NCBI GenBank assembly: GCA_028681135.1
Contig: JAQUJC010000029.1
Location: 1 to 39,731, forward strand
Direction: 5' to 3'
From: Kiritimatiellia bacterium
Lineage (GTDB): Bacteria; Verrucomicrobiota; Kiritimatiellia; CAIQIC01; Lenti-01
DNA: 39,731 nt
A program made the position numbers and the translations under genes. The notes below the pieces were generated by a model that was not told the DNA's origin, searched no databases, and saw only the letters and a list, made by a program, of their open reading frames with translations. Shown one piece after another: positions 21,238-30,573 of this stretch; the first letter of the stretch is position 1, and each line of letters opens with the position of its first letter.

Positions 21238-22288
21238 CGAGACCTCCAGCATCGAGTTGGTCGAGGAACTGTTCAAGACTATAGAGCAGCCAGCGCTGGT
21301 CACCGCTAAACACACTCCAGTCCGTATCGGCCTTGAATTCGGGTCGCGCGGGCCCAGGCCAGTCGTTAAGCCAGATGTCCATGGGGCGGGCAAAAGGTAT
21401 TTTCTCGGGCGGTTCCATGCCCGCGAACTGGCGGCGGAACAGGTCCTTGAGCAGGTATTTACTGTCGCCGGAACGGATACGGGTGAGGTCGAGCGGCCGC
21501 GTGTAGCGCAGGGACTCGAAGGGTTCCAGCAGAGCTAGCCCAGCGGCATGGATAGCGCATTCGAACGACTGGATGATGCCGATGCCGTGGACGGTTTTGA
21601 GAAAGGCCTGGGTGTCGATGAGGCCATTCGGGCGCAGATAGGGTTCGTAGACGGCATGCAGGTCGACCGGGTCGCGCAGTGCCAAGAAGGGGTCCACGAA
21701 GGTATAGCGCCGGTAGAATTCCGCAAGGGTCCAGTCGCGGGACAGCAGCTTGTCCATGCCACCGAAGGTGCTGTCGGCACCATTGCCGACGACGAGCGTA
21801 TCGATGCCGTCAGTGTGTGCGGTCAGCGCGGCCTTGTGCAGGGCCACCTCGATGGCGTGCAGCGGGGCTTTTTTATGGCGCATGAGTTGCGGAGCAAAGA
21901 TGGCATAGTCCTCCCAATCGATTTCCACCACGGAATGGTTTAAGCCCAGCGTATCCGCGTAGACTCGGGCCTGCACACTCTCATCCAGAAATGCCTCAGC
22001 ATTAAATTTAATGGTATAGGCGCGGGTGCCTGGCGGCAAAAACGCCGCGAGGATGGCCGAATCGATCCCCCCGCTGAGCAAAATGCCGGTGGCGGGTGTG
22101 AGGCGGGAGGTCACGATGGCATTCAGGTGTGTTTCGATCTCTTGCACGGTTTCAACGGGAATACCGCCTTGGTCGGATGTATCGGGCCAGGCGGGGCAAA
22201 TACCGGGAAGCCACTCGGCGGCCGGATCAATCACATACCGGAAGGCAAGGAAGGAACTCAGGCAGAAGGGATTTATGTCGCCGGCCAT
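21230..22288 (-). CDS. Asparagine-synthase-like (ATP-pyrophosphatase) domain protein lacking the N-terminal glutaminase domain
   Basis: 'ILLSGGIDSAILAAFLPPGTRAYTIKF' (SGGxDS PP-loop) and 'TLVVGNGADSTFGGMDKLLSRDW'. Start at MAGDINPF. Confidence 0.82.
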   Translation of the reverse strand: MAGDINPFCLSSFLAFRYVIDPAAEWLPGICPAWPDTSDQGGIPVETVQEIETHLNAIVTSRLTPATGILLSGGIDSAILAAFLPPGTRAYTIKFNAEAFLDESVQARVYADTLGLNHSVVEIDWEDYAIFAPQLMRHKKAPLHAIEVALHKAALTAHTDGIDTLVVGNGADSTFGGMDKLLSRDWTLAEFYRRYTFVDPFLALRDPVDLHAVYEPYLRPNGLIDTQAFLKTVHGIGIIQSFECAIHAAGLALLEPFESLRYTRPLDLTRIRSGDSKYLLKDLFRRQFAGMEPPEKIPFARPMDIWLNDWPGPARPEFKADTDWSVFSGDQRWLLYSLEQFLDQLDAGGLDG

Positions 22289-23139
22289 GGTCTGGACTCC
22301 GGGTGGGGGCATGGGGTGGTGGGCAGGATGGTGTGCGCATGCTGCACCTGCTGGTCTTTGGGCGGAAGGCGCATGTAGTCGCCGTACATTAGTTGAAGAT
22401 AAATATCCGGATTGCGGGGGGCGCAATAGGTTCCTCCTTCAAATGGGATGCGCTGCAAGGGAAATACATCTTTTTCTTTCAACCAGAGCCGGGGAAAAAC
22501 CTTGGCCTTGAACAGCTGGAACCAGAGGAAGGATTTGCCGCTGTCAGGCGACGTGGTGCACACGGACAGAAAAAAACGCAGGATGTGGTGCGGGCCGATA
22601 AGACGGCGGAACAGAATCACCGGGGCCTTCCTAATGTTTTTAAGGCTGTGTCCCGGAGCGTGAATGAAAACGGGATTCAACACCCGTCCGATGAACCGGG
22701 CGAGAGTCATTCGCTTTTTAAGGACACGATCAGCAGGAAACACATCCAAGTCGATCCCCTGGTGGTAATGGATGGGGGCGGCAAGTGGGAGGTGTTCCTG
22801 GAGGACACTGTGGCGATCGCGCAACTTGGCAATGTGGACATGCGGATAATCCGGGTCAGATTGAGCGGTGGCCAGAAAGGTGTCGTCCGGCAGTAGCGAG
22901 GGGGCCTCTCGGCAAAAGGCCTCGTAATCTTCTCGGGGCATGGCGATATCCAAATCATCATCCCACGGGATGAAGCCCTGATGACGGACGGCGCCAAGTA
23001 AGGTTCCACCATCAAGCCAGTATCGCCATCCTTTCTCTGCGCAGAGAGCGTCGAGAATTTTCAGGAGACGCAACTGGACAAGCTGGCACTGCCGCATGGG
23101 CGTTTCGCCTTGCATCCGGTTGTCGGCTGGAAAGGTCAT
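22273..23139 (-). CDS. LicD-family phosphotransferase-like protein
   Basis: 'LDALCAEKGWRYWLDGGTLLGAVRHQGFIPWDDDLDIAMPREDYEAF' is a canonical LicD signature. Confidence 0.92.
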   Translation of the reverse strand: MTFPADNRMQGETPMRQCQLVQLRLLKILDALCAEKGWRYWLDGGTLLGAVRHQGFIPWDDDLDIAMPREDYEAFCREAPSLLPDDTFLATAQSDPDYPHVHIAKLRDRHSVLQEHLPLAAPIHYHQGIDLDVFPADRVLKKRMTLARFIGRVLNPVFIHAPGHSLKNIRKAPVILFRRLIGPHHILRFFLSVCTTSPDSGKSFLWFQLFKAKVFPRLWLKEKDVFPLQRIPFEGGTYCAPRNPDIYLQLMYGDYMRLPPKDQQVQHAHTILPTTPCPHPESRPWPAT

Positions 23140-23368
23140 GACGGGGATTATTGTATCCTGCCATCATAGGCGCAAGATTAATCTGTACAGCAGCAGGTTA
23201 GAGCAATATGCAGGCATGGTAAGGAGAAATGGTGCAGGTGCCGGGATTCGATATCGGCCGATGCCCAGCAGGTTCGGATGCAGGTGTTGAGGGTATTAAA
23301 ATCGGCCCAACGTCGGTTTCAAAAGGTACAGACGGAGTCGGCGTGGCATCGGGGGGCGTGGCTTGCAA

Positions 23369-23393
23369 ATTCAAGATTCAAGGGCTGACCCCA
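23369..23393 (+). repeat. 25-bp dispersed repeat ATTCAAGATTCAAGGGCTGACCCCA, copy 1
   Basis: Identical to 32478-32502; contains the tandem heptamer ATTCAAG. Confidence 0.95.
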
Positions 23394-23405
23394 GGGAGGG
23401 CGGGA

Positions 23406-24128
23406 TCAGCGGTCCGAGAGATTTTGGTAAAGCAGCAGGGCGGCAGCGGCGGCGGCGAGCGGGTCACGCCGGGCGGCGGACAAGCTAGAATCGAAAGTGA
23501 CGGAGCCGGCGTTGATGAGATCCACGGCGGCAATGATACGGGAGCCGTCACCGATCAGGAAGCCGGCGGTATCCATCAGCGGCATGGGGGAGCCGGCCAG
23601 TTGGCGGGTGCCTTCAACTTGGTACGTGGTGGTCCCGTCGCTGAACCGTCCCCGGAGGGTGCTGTCACGACTGCCTTCGGCCAGGGCCAGAGTCCAAGCC
23701 TCCGGCGCATCGCCACGACCAATGCGGACAATGAATTGCTGGTCGGAGTCGAGCCCCCAGGTGAGGTCGCCGCCGGCAACCGTTCCTTTGAGGTCGCTCT
23801 TGCGGACGCCGGTGGCTGCTTGCCCCTTCCAGGACTCACCATTCGGGGCCTGTAGAGTGAATTCATAGGACTGGCGGGTGTGAGACCGCTCAAAGAACAC
23901 GATGCCCCAGGCCGTGGTTTGTGTCCAGCCGCGGTGGACTTGACTGAGTTGATAGGGGCCGAAGGAGAAGGTCTCGGTAAGCGTGAAGCCGCTTCGCCCG
24001 ATACAAGGATAAGTCACAGAATGGGTTTCGAGTTCGGCGGGGATGGCCATCCTGGCCGCCTGGCAACCGGCGAGGATGCTGAAGAGGCATCCGGCCACGA
24101 TCACGTGGGGAAAGCGGAGTGTTTTCAT
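23406..24128 (-). CDS. Hypothetical lipoprotein
   Basis: 'MKTLRFPHVIVAGCLFSILAGCQAARMAIP' is a signal peptide with an LAGC lipobox. Start at the internal ATG; the listed ORF starts at 24146. Confidence 0.7.
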   Translation of the reverse strand: MKTLRFPHVIVAGCLFSILAGCQAARMAIPAELETHSVTYPCIGRSGFTLTETFSFGPYQLSQVHRGWTQTTAWGIVFFERSHTRQSYEFTLQAPNGESWKGQAATGVRKSDLKGTVAGGDLTWGLDSDQQFIVRIGRGDAPEAWTLALAEGSRDSTLRGRFSDGTTTYQVEGTRQLAGSPMPLMDTAGFLIGDGSRIIAAVDLINAGSVTFDSSLSAARRDPLAAAAAALLLYQNLSDR

Positions 24129-24215
24129 GAGGTAATCTAACGGCATTCAGGCCGGAAAGTCCAGAGCAGGTTGCCAGTTGATTGCGGGGGCGGGGTTGGG
24201 TAGGATGCTGGTGCT

Positions 24216-25163
24216 ATGAACCAACCGAAGACAATCACGATTGTGGTGCCGTTTCTGAACGAGAAGGACAACCTGCCGGTGCTGCTGGAGCGGGTGCAGG
24301 GGGTGTTCGCGGCACGGGACGAGAACTGGGAACTGCTGCTGGTCGATGACGGCAGCACCGATGGCTCCGCCGAGTGGGCACTGGAACAGGCCCGGCAGAA
24401 TTCTCATGTGCGGGTGCTGCGGTTGTCGCGCAATTTCGGACACCAGTTGGCCATCACGGCCGGGCTGGACCGGGCGGATGGCGATGCGGTGGTGGTCATG
24501 GATGCCGATCTGCAGGACCCGCCGGAGACCATCGGCCCGATGATCGACAAGTGGCGCGAGGGTTACGAGGTGGTCTATGCCATTCGTCGCAGCCGCGCAG
24601 GAGAGACCTGGCTGAAGAAATTCCTGGCGGCAGGCTTCTACCGGATATTCCGGTGGCTGGCCAAGGTGAATGTGCCGATGGATGCGGGGGACTTCCGTCT
24701 GGTGGACCGTTGCGTGGTGGATGTGCTGAAAGAAATTCGCGAGTTGCACCGGTTCATGCGCGGGCTGACCTGCTGGGTGGGGTATCGGCAGGTATCGGTG
24801 GAATATGATCGCGCGGCGCGCTATGCGGGCGAAACGAAGTATCCGGTGTGGAAGAGCGCGCGTCTGGCCTTTGATGCCATCACCTCGTTTTCGGCTTCGC
24901 CGCTGCGCTGGATCGCGGTGCTGGGGGTGGGGGTGTGCATGGTGGCGGTGCTGTGGGTGCTGTATGTGATGGTGCAGGCGGTGGTGAATCCGGGCAGTAT
25001 GGAGCGCGGCTGGGCGTCCATCATTGCGGTAATGGTGTTTCTGGGCGGGGTGCAGCTAGTGGGGCTGGGGATGCTGGGCCAGTACGTCAGCCGCATCTTC
25101 GAAGAAGGCAAGCGCCGTCCGCTGTATCTCGTGCGGTTGGATACAAAGCACAACCGGAACTAG
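24216..25163 (+). CDS. GT2 glycosyltransferase (polyprenyl-phosphate sugar transferase / DPM1-like) with two C-terminal TM helices
   Basis: 'TITIVVPFLNEKDNLPVLLERVQGVF', 'VVVMDADLQDPPETI' and 'VGLGMLGQYVSRIFEEGKRRPLYLV'. Confidence 0.92.
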   Translation: MNQPKTITIVVPFLNEKDNLPVLLERVQGVFAARDENWELLLVDDGSTDGSAEWALEQARQNSHVRVLRLSRNFGHQLAITAGLDRADGDAVVVMDADLQDPPETIGPMIDKWREGYEVVYAIRRSRAGETWLKKFLAAGFYRIFRWLAKVNVPMDAGDFRLVDRCVVDVLKEIRELHRFMRGLTCWVGYRQVSVEYDRAARYAGETKYPVWKSARLAFDAITSFSASPLRWIAVLGVGVCMVAVLWVLYVMVQAVVNPGSMERGWASIIAVMVFLGGVQLVGLGMLGQYVSRIFEEGKRRPLYLVRLDTKHNRN

Positions 25164-25184
25164 CATTTTTTTGAGGAGGCCCCC

Positions 25185-25898
25185 ATGTTCAGCGTCATGT
25201 ACCAGCATCGTTCTGTTCGGAGTGTCTTGCGGAAGGGGTTGATTGTTTTCGATCGCATGCGCTATGCCGTTCGCCGTGTGCTTGGCAATCCGTATGGCAC
25301 GGCGACATTCCAATACGAGGGCAAGACCTTTTCCTATCTCTTTCATCCCTACAATCACACGTGGCTCAACGAGCGCGCGGTGGAGGTGCCCATCGTCCTG
25401 GATTTTTTGCGTTCGCCTTCCGTCCCGGCAGACCGGATTCTGGAGGTGGGCAATACGCTTTCGCATTACGACGACCCAGGGCATGTCGTGGTGGACAAAT
25501 ACGAGGTGTGTCGTTTCCGCCCGGTTCTGAACGAAGATGTCTTGGACTATGCGCCGGGGCGACGCTTTTCCCGCATCGTGTCCATCTCCACGCTGGAGCA
25601 TGTTGGCTGGGATGAGCTGCCCCGCCGACCGGAGGCGGTCCTGCCCGTTTTCCCCAAGCTGCGGTCGTTGCTGGCGCCCGATGGCCAGGCCCTGATTACC
25701 ATCCCGGTGGGCTATCATCTCGGGCTGGACGAAGCGTTGCGGTCCGATGCCATCGCCGGGGCATCCATTCGCTATATGAAGCGTCTGAATGCCGGGAACC
25801 GCTGGGCGGAGTGTTCTGCCGCCGAGGCGTGGGCCTGCCGCTTTGGCACGCCGTATCCCTACGCGAACGCAATGGCATTCATTTATCTAGCGCCGTGA
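25185..25898 (+). CDS. Putative SAM-methyltransferase-like protein
   Basis: 'RILEVGNTLSHYDDPGHVVVDKYE', 'RIVSISTLEHVGWDE' and 'LLAPDGQALITIPVGYH' fit a class I MTase fold. Confidence 0.6.
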   Translation: MFSVMYQHRSVRSVLRKGLIVFDRMRYAVRRVLGNPYGTATFQYEGKTFSYLFHPYNHTWLNERAVEVPIVLDFLRSPSVPADRILEVGNTLSHYDDPGHVVVDKYEVCRFRPVLNEDVLDYAPGRRFSRIVSISTLEHVGWDELPRRPEAVLPVFPKLRSLLAPDGQALITIPVGYHLGLDEALRSDAIAGASIRYMKRLNAGNRWAECSAAEAWACRFGTPYPYANAMAFIYLAP

Positions 25899-27138
25899 GG
25901 TCATCGCGGTCTGTCTCCGCGTCGGTTTTGCCGAGCGCGCGGGCGTAGGCCCCCAGCATTATCCGGGCTCCGCGTTCCCAGGCATGGTCCGTTTTATAAC
26001 GAAGACTATAGGCGATGAGGCGGTTTTTCCCCTCGGCAAAGGCCCATTGAATCTTGCGCGTCAGGTCGTCGGGAGTTGCCTGGAAGAGGGCCACGGGGTC
26101 GACCTGTCCGTTAAAGGCGTCCGATCCGATGAAGGGACGTTCATAGGAGGCGGCATGGTTGATGACGGCACTCATGATCTGCGGCACCACGTAGGGCAGA
26201 ACCACCAAGTCGGCGGCAGCGAACAGCAGCGGCAAATCGTCGTCTGGGACGAATCCGATGTGGCGGATGGCGGGGTTGGCCTTCACCCGTTCCATCAACT
26301 TGGCATGCCAGGTGATATATTCCGGGCGATGCTGGATTCGAACCGGCTGGCCGCCGCCGATGAGGAGAAAATACTCCCCGGAGGGCAGTTGTTCGAAGGC
26401 GTCCAGCAGAACATCCAGTCCCTTGCGCCAATCCAATGTGCCGAAAAACATCAGGAGCTTTCGTCCGGGAGGAATGCCGTATTTCACCCGCGCGTTTTCC
26501 CTGTCGGCTGGCACGACATGTGTTTCCGTCCCGATGGGCAAAATGGTGGAGGGGGTCTTCACGCCCATTTCTTTACGCAACACCTGCTCAATCCGTGGAT
26601 GCTGCACGATGAATTCATCTGTGACGCAGGAGAGAATTCGGTAATAGAGCTTGAAGAGGGGACGTGCCAAAGCAACGGGGATCGGGAGGCAATAGTTGCC
26701 GGCCAGGGCCGGATCCAGCAGGTCCTTGCCAAATACTTCATGCAGGGTGACCACCACCTTGCAGCGCATAAAAAAGCGAATGATTCCCAGCATGAGGGGA
26801 ATGAAAGGCAGCGTCGCCGTTCCGCCAAACTGATTGAATTCGTGTTGAAGATGCACGATCCGCAGAGAAGAAATGGTGCGTAACCGTCGCAGAATGTGAA
26901 AGAAATAGGTGAGGGTGCCCTTCTTCCAAACTTCGTGAATCTCGATCTGTTGGTCTAAAAATACGTGTGGGGACGGTGTTTTCAGGTTGGTCAGCACCAC
27001 ATGTTGTTTGCGAGCTTCTTCCGGCAGGGCATGCAGAAGTGACTGGGTATATGCGGCCAGCGCACTGAGATCGTGTGCCGAGGAATGGGATTTTCCCTCC
27101 TCGGGATAGATAGCGATGGTGGCGACGTCACGGGACAT
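25879..27138 (-). CDS. GT4-type glycosyltransferase
   Basis: 'LLMFFGTLDWRKGLDVLLDAFEQLPSGEYFLLIGGGQP' and 'FAAADLVVLPYVVPQIMSAVINHAASYERPFIGSDA'. Confidence 0.82.
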   Translation of the reverse strand: MSRDVATIAIYPEEGKSHSSAHDLSALAAYTQSLLHALPEEARKQHVVLTNLKTPSPHVFLDQQIEIHEVWKKGTLTYFFHILRRLRTISSLRIVHLQHEFNQFGGTATLPFIPLMLGIIRFFMRCKVVVTLHEVFGKDLLDPALAGNYCLPIPVALARPLFKLYYRILSCVTDEFIVQHPRIEQVLRKEMGVKTPSTILPIGTETHVVPADRENARVKYGIPPGRKLLMFFGTLDWRKGLDVLLDAFEQLPSGEYFLLIGGGQPVRIQHRPEYITWHAKLMERVKANPAIRHIGFVPDDDLPLLFAAADLVVLPYVVPQIMSAVINHAASYERPFIGSDAFNGQVDPVALFQATPDDLTRKIQWAFAEGKNRLIAYSLRYKTDHAWERGARIMLGAYARALGKTDAETDRDDLTALDK

Positions 27139-27153
27139 GATCGGTCGGATGGC

Positions 27154-28383
27154 CTAGACGATTTCGATTTCCGGCAGGGGGAAGATAAACTTGCCGCCAC
27201 CGGTAAGGAAGTCCTGCTCCCGTTCGAGAATGTTGCCCTTGAAGTGCCAGGGGAGTACGAAGAAATAGTCCGGTTTCATCGCCCGGGCTTCCGCTTCCGG
27301 TATAATGGGAATGTGGGTGCCGGGCGTGAAGGCACCGAACTTGTCGGGGTTGACCTCTGCGATGTACGGGATGTGGGCGGCGGTCAGGCCACAGAATTGC
27401 AACAGGACATTGCCCTTGGTGCTGGCGCCATAGCCGATGATCTTTTGTCCGTCGTTTGCCAGCGCTTCAATCAGGCTCTTGAGGTTCGAGCGGTGCTGGA
27501 AAACCCGTTCTTCAAAATCCCGATAGGGTTTGGGCGTGGCGAGACCCATTTCGGATTCTTGGCGGAGCATCCATGCAATGATAGGGGCGTTCGACTTGTA
27601 GGGCGCGTCCTTCTTGCAGGCGGTGACCGCGAAGCTGCCGCCGTTGATGGCATTCATTTGCACGTCCATCACCCGCATGCCGCACTCTTCCAGCAGGGTG
27701 TTGACGACCTTGAAGGAATAGAACTCGACGTGTTCGTGGCAGATGGTGTCGTAGGAGTTCGTCCGCAGCATGCTGGGCATATAGCTTTGCTCGAAATGCC
27801 AGATGCCGTCGTCGTCCAAGATGGTGGCGATGTCACGAACGAATGACGCCGGATCCGGCAGGTCATAGAACATGGCGATGGCGGTGATGATTTTTGCCCG
27901 CCGTTGAGAAAAAGCGGCCTGGAATTGCTGGGCAGAGAAAAAGTCGGGGATCAACTCGATATCATCGGTATAGAATTCGCGGAACTTTGCTCCGGTGGGA
28001 TCAATGCCGACCTTGAGGCAAGTGGAGGTGTAGGCTTTCAGGCTGGTCGCATCGTTGCTGCCAATATCCACCACCATGTCGCGCGGCGTGAGGGGTACCA
28101 GGCGCTCCAAAAAGTGAATTTTCTGCTCCAGATGCCGCACCATCGAGGCGTTCAGGCCCGACCGATAGCCGTAATTTTCCCCGTACATTTCATCCGGGTT
28201 GTATTGCTGCTTTAACTGCAATAATTCACAATCGGGACACCAGGACAGGTCTAGCGGACCTCGTGAAACCGGTTCCTCTCGCGTCTTTGGGAATACACCT
28301 GTCAGATATTGATGCCCGAGCGAAAGCACCTCCAAGAGGTTCTGGCTCCCGCAGAGACGGCAGTTTGTGATTTCCGAATACAT
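27154..28383 (-). CDS. Class I methyltransferase of the TylCIII/Methyltransf_13-14 (sugar C-methyltransferase-like) type
   Basis: 'CRLCGSQNLLEVLSLGHQYLTGVFP...WCPDCELLQL' zinc-binding N-terminus; 'MVVDIGSNDATSLKAY'; 'FEQSYMPSMLRTNSYDTICHEHVEFYSF'; 'IIGYGASTKGNVLLQ'. Start at MYSEITNCRLCG. Confidence 0.88.
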   Translation of the reverse strand: MYSEITNCRLCGSQNLLEVLSLGHQYLTGVFPKTREEPVSRGPLDLSWCPDCELLQLKQQYNPDEMYGENYGYRSGLNASMVRHLEQKIHFLERLVPLTPRDMVVDIGSNDATSLKAYTSTCLKVGIDPTGAKFREFYTDDIELIPDFFSAQQFQAAFSQRRAKIITAIAMFYDLPDPASFVRDIATILDDDGIWHFEQSYMPSMLRTNSYDTICHEHVEFYSFKVVNTLLEECGMRVMDVQMNAINGGSFAVTACKKDAPYKSNAPIIAWMLRQESEMGLATPKPYRDFEERVFQHRSNLKSLIEALANDGQKIIGYGASTKGNVLLQFCGLTAAHIPYIAEVNPDKFGAFTPGTHIPIIPEAEARAMKPDYFFVLPWHFKGNILEREQDFLTGGGKFIFPLPEIEIV

Positions 28384-28478
28384 TTGCTTCTCCGGCTTGC
28401 AACCAATGTGGTAGGGTGATTCTGCAATGCGAATAAGGCTACGTATTTCCATTTTGTCTGTCAAGAAAGGCTCTCGCG

Positions 28479-30475
28479 GTGAAGATATTACGTTTCGCTA
28501 ACCCCGCCTTTCCCGCAAAAGTTCAATCGCTTGCGCTTGGTATGTTGCTCCTTCTTTTCTTGCTAGGGGGCGTGTTCCTTCGCACGGCGGACTTGGCCCG
28601 GTCGGCGACGCGCTCGGACGAGATGAATCAGATTCGCTATGCCCAAAATGACGAATCCATCCTCCGTCTGTGGCAGTCTCCCCCCTGGCTTAACCAAATT
28701 GTCTTTGCCGACACCTTTTCCATTGTCTGGGCGCGCCTGATGCCGTGGCGGGTCGTAGACGAGGGCCTTGCGCGTGAGCCGTATGCCCTTCTGGGGTGCC
28801 TGACGCTTTTGGTGGGCGTGGCATGGCTGTGGCGAAAGGAGGGGCGATACGCCGCTTTGCTGGCGGCGCTGTGGCTGGGCCTTTCCCCCTTTCTGATCTA
28901 CCATGCCCGCGAAGCGTACTTTTACGCCGCGTGCATTTTTTTCTCGACTGGCATGGCCTTGCAGACGGTGAACATGCTGGCGAAAAGTTCCCAGGGGACT
29001 CTCCCGACGCCCTGGGCATGGGTCGTCTGGGTTGCCTGGATGCTGACGGCGTGCCTGTCCCACATGTCGGCCTGGGCCTTGTCCGGCGTGGCCAGCCTGC
29101 TCTTGCTCGGCACCGGAATCCGATATTTTCGTGGGGGGGGGCGCCGCCGTTTTCTGGTGGCCTGGGGGATCGCGAATCTGGTTGTATGCCTGTTCTTGGA
29201 CCGATGGATTTGGCTGGCCATTTCCCTGATGCTCCAGGTGGGGGAGGGAACTGTCGAAAATATTGGGAGTTCCTTTCTCTGGATTGCGCCTCGCGTTCTG
29301 CCCATGTTGCTGGGCGGCAATAACGCCGTTGGCTGGGGATTGCTGGGCCTGGTCCTGTTGATGATGTGGTTGGGGCGCTTTCGCAAACGGGGCGCGTCTG
29401 GCGATGCGTTTTTCTGGCTGTCCATTTTGCTGGGAAGCGGAATTGTCCTGACCTATCTCTATGTGGGGGTAGTGGGGGGGGGATTAGGGAAGTGGGCCTA
29501 TTTTTCTTCCGTGTCAGCTCTGTTACCGATCTGGGGGGCATGGTGGTGGGTCGGTTCTGGCGCGCGTGGCGGGGGGAGAGGGGATACAGACTCGGCATGG
29601 CGGGGATGGCCCTCTTGGTTGTCGGGCTGCTGGCGGTGCCGGCGTGGCAGGTGACGCGGCTGGCGGGCAAGCCGACCGCCTATCGCCAGATTCAAGCGTG
29701 GTTGGATGCCAATCTCGAACCGGGCGATGTGGCGATTGTGGACCGCTGGTATGAGCCCTGGAATGAGATGGCGCTCTATGCTCCCTCAAATGTGACGGTG
29801 AGCTTTACAATCCCGGATGAGCCTTACGATCAATATCTAGCGAACGACTGGCGGGGCGTGACCCGGGGCGTGATCGAACGCAATGGGGCGCAGGCGTTCA
29901 TCCGGCTGACACGCAATCACGAAGGGCGAATGGGTCTCTGGACATGGCCGGAAACGTGGTTTCGGCAGCGCGCCGTGGTGACCAATGAGGCGGGGGTCTG
30001 GTTGCGCGATACTGGGTTTGCGCCAATGGAGGAGTTCTACACCGCCAACAGCCGAATCGAAACGGAGATTTTCTACAACACGCACGCAGACATCGCGGAG
30101 CGGGCGCGGGCGGCCGGGCAGTCGACCGTGCGGTTCTTTGGCCGGGGCTGGCAGGTCGTCAAGCCCTGGCAGCAGGGGGATTTTCGCGACTATCGTGTGG
30201 TGGCGGGCGGGAGCGTGGCGGAGATGGAGCTGTGGAATTTGCAGCCAGAACCGATACGGGCGTGGCTGGATGTGGCGGGGGCGGCATCGGGGGCGCCGCA
30301 GGTGGTGCAGGTGGGCGCTAGCCCGGCCCTGACATTCGCATCGGGGCAGTTGGAGCGCAAAAGCCTGGAAATTGAATTGCCGCCGGGCGTCAGCATGATC
30401 CCGTGGCAAAATCGCAGCGGCGGCGGCGCGCTGCTGGTGCAGGAGGTGCGTATCGAAGCCCAGCCGCAACCATAG
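28479..30475 (+). pseudogene. GT39/ArnT-like polytopic membrane glycosyltransferase split by a -1 frameshift near 29538-29577
   Basis: First ORF (28479-29654) is a TM protein with 'TRSDEMNQIRYA' and loses sense after '...IWGAWWWVGSGARGG'. The overlapping frame from ~29540 continues 'RGERGYRLGMAGMALLVVGLLAVPAWQVTRLAGKPTAYRQIQAWLDANLEPGDVAIVD...'. One G added to the G6 run 29571-29576 restores a single ORF. Confidence 0.75.
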
Positions 30476-30573
30476 TGGCATGGGATGGACGTGGGGGCGG
30501 GCCACGCGGTTGGCCACGCGGTTGGCATGAAAAGGGTGGCGTGCTGACGCGCAGGAGTGTTTAATGGCGCATC

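Noticed and set aside
28690-29670. 326-aa minus-strand ORF over the GT39-like gene
   Set aside because: Pro/Arg/Ser-rich shadow ORF caused by GC bias.
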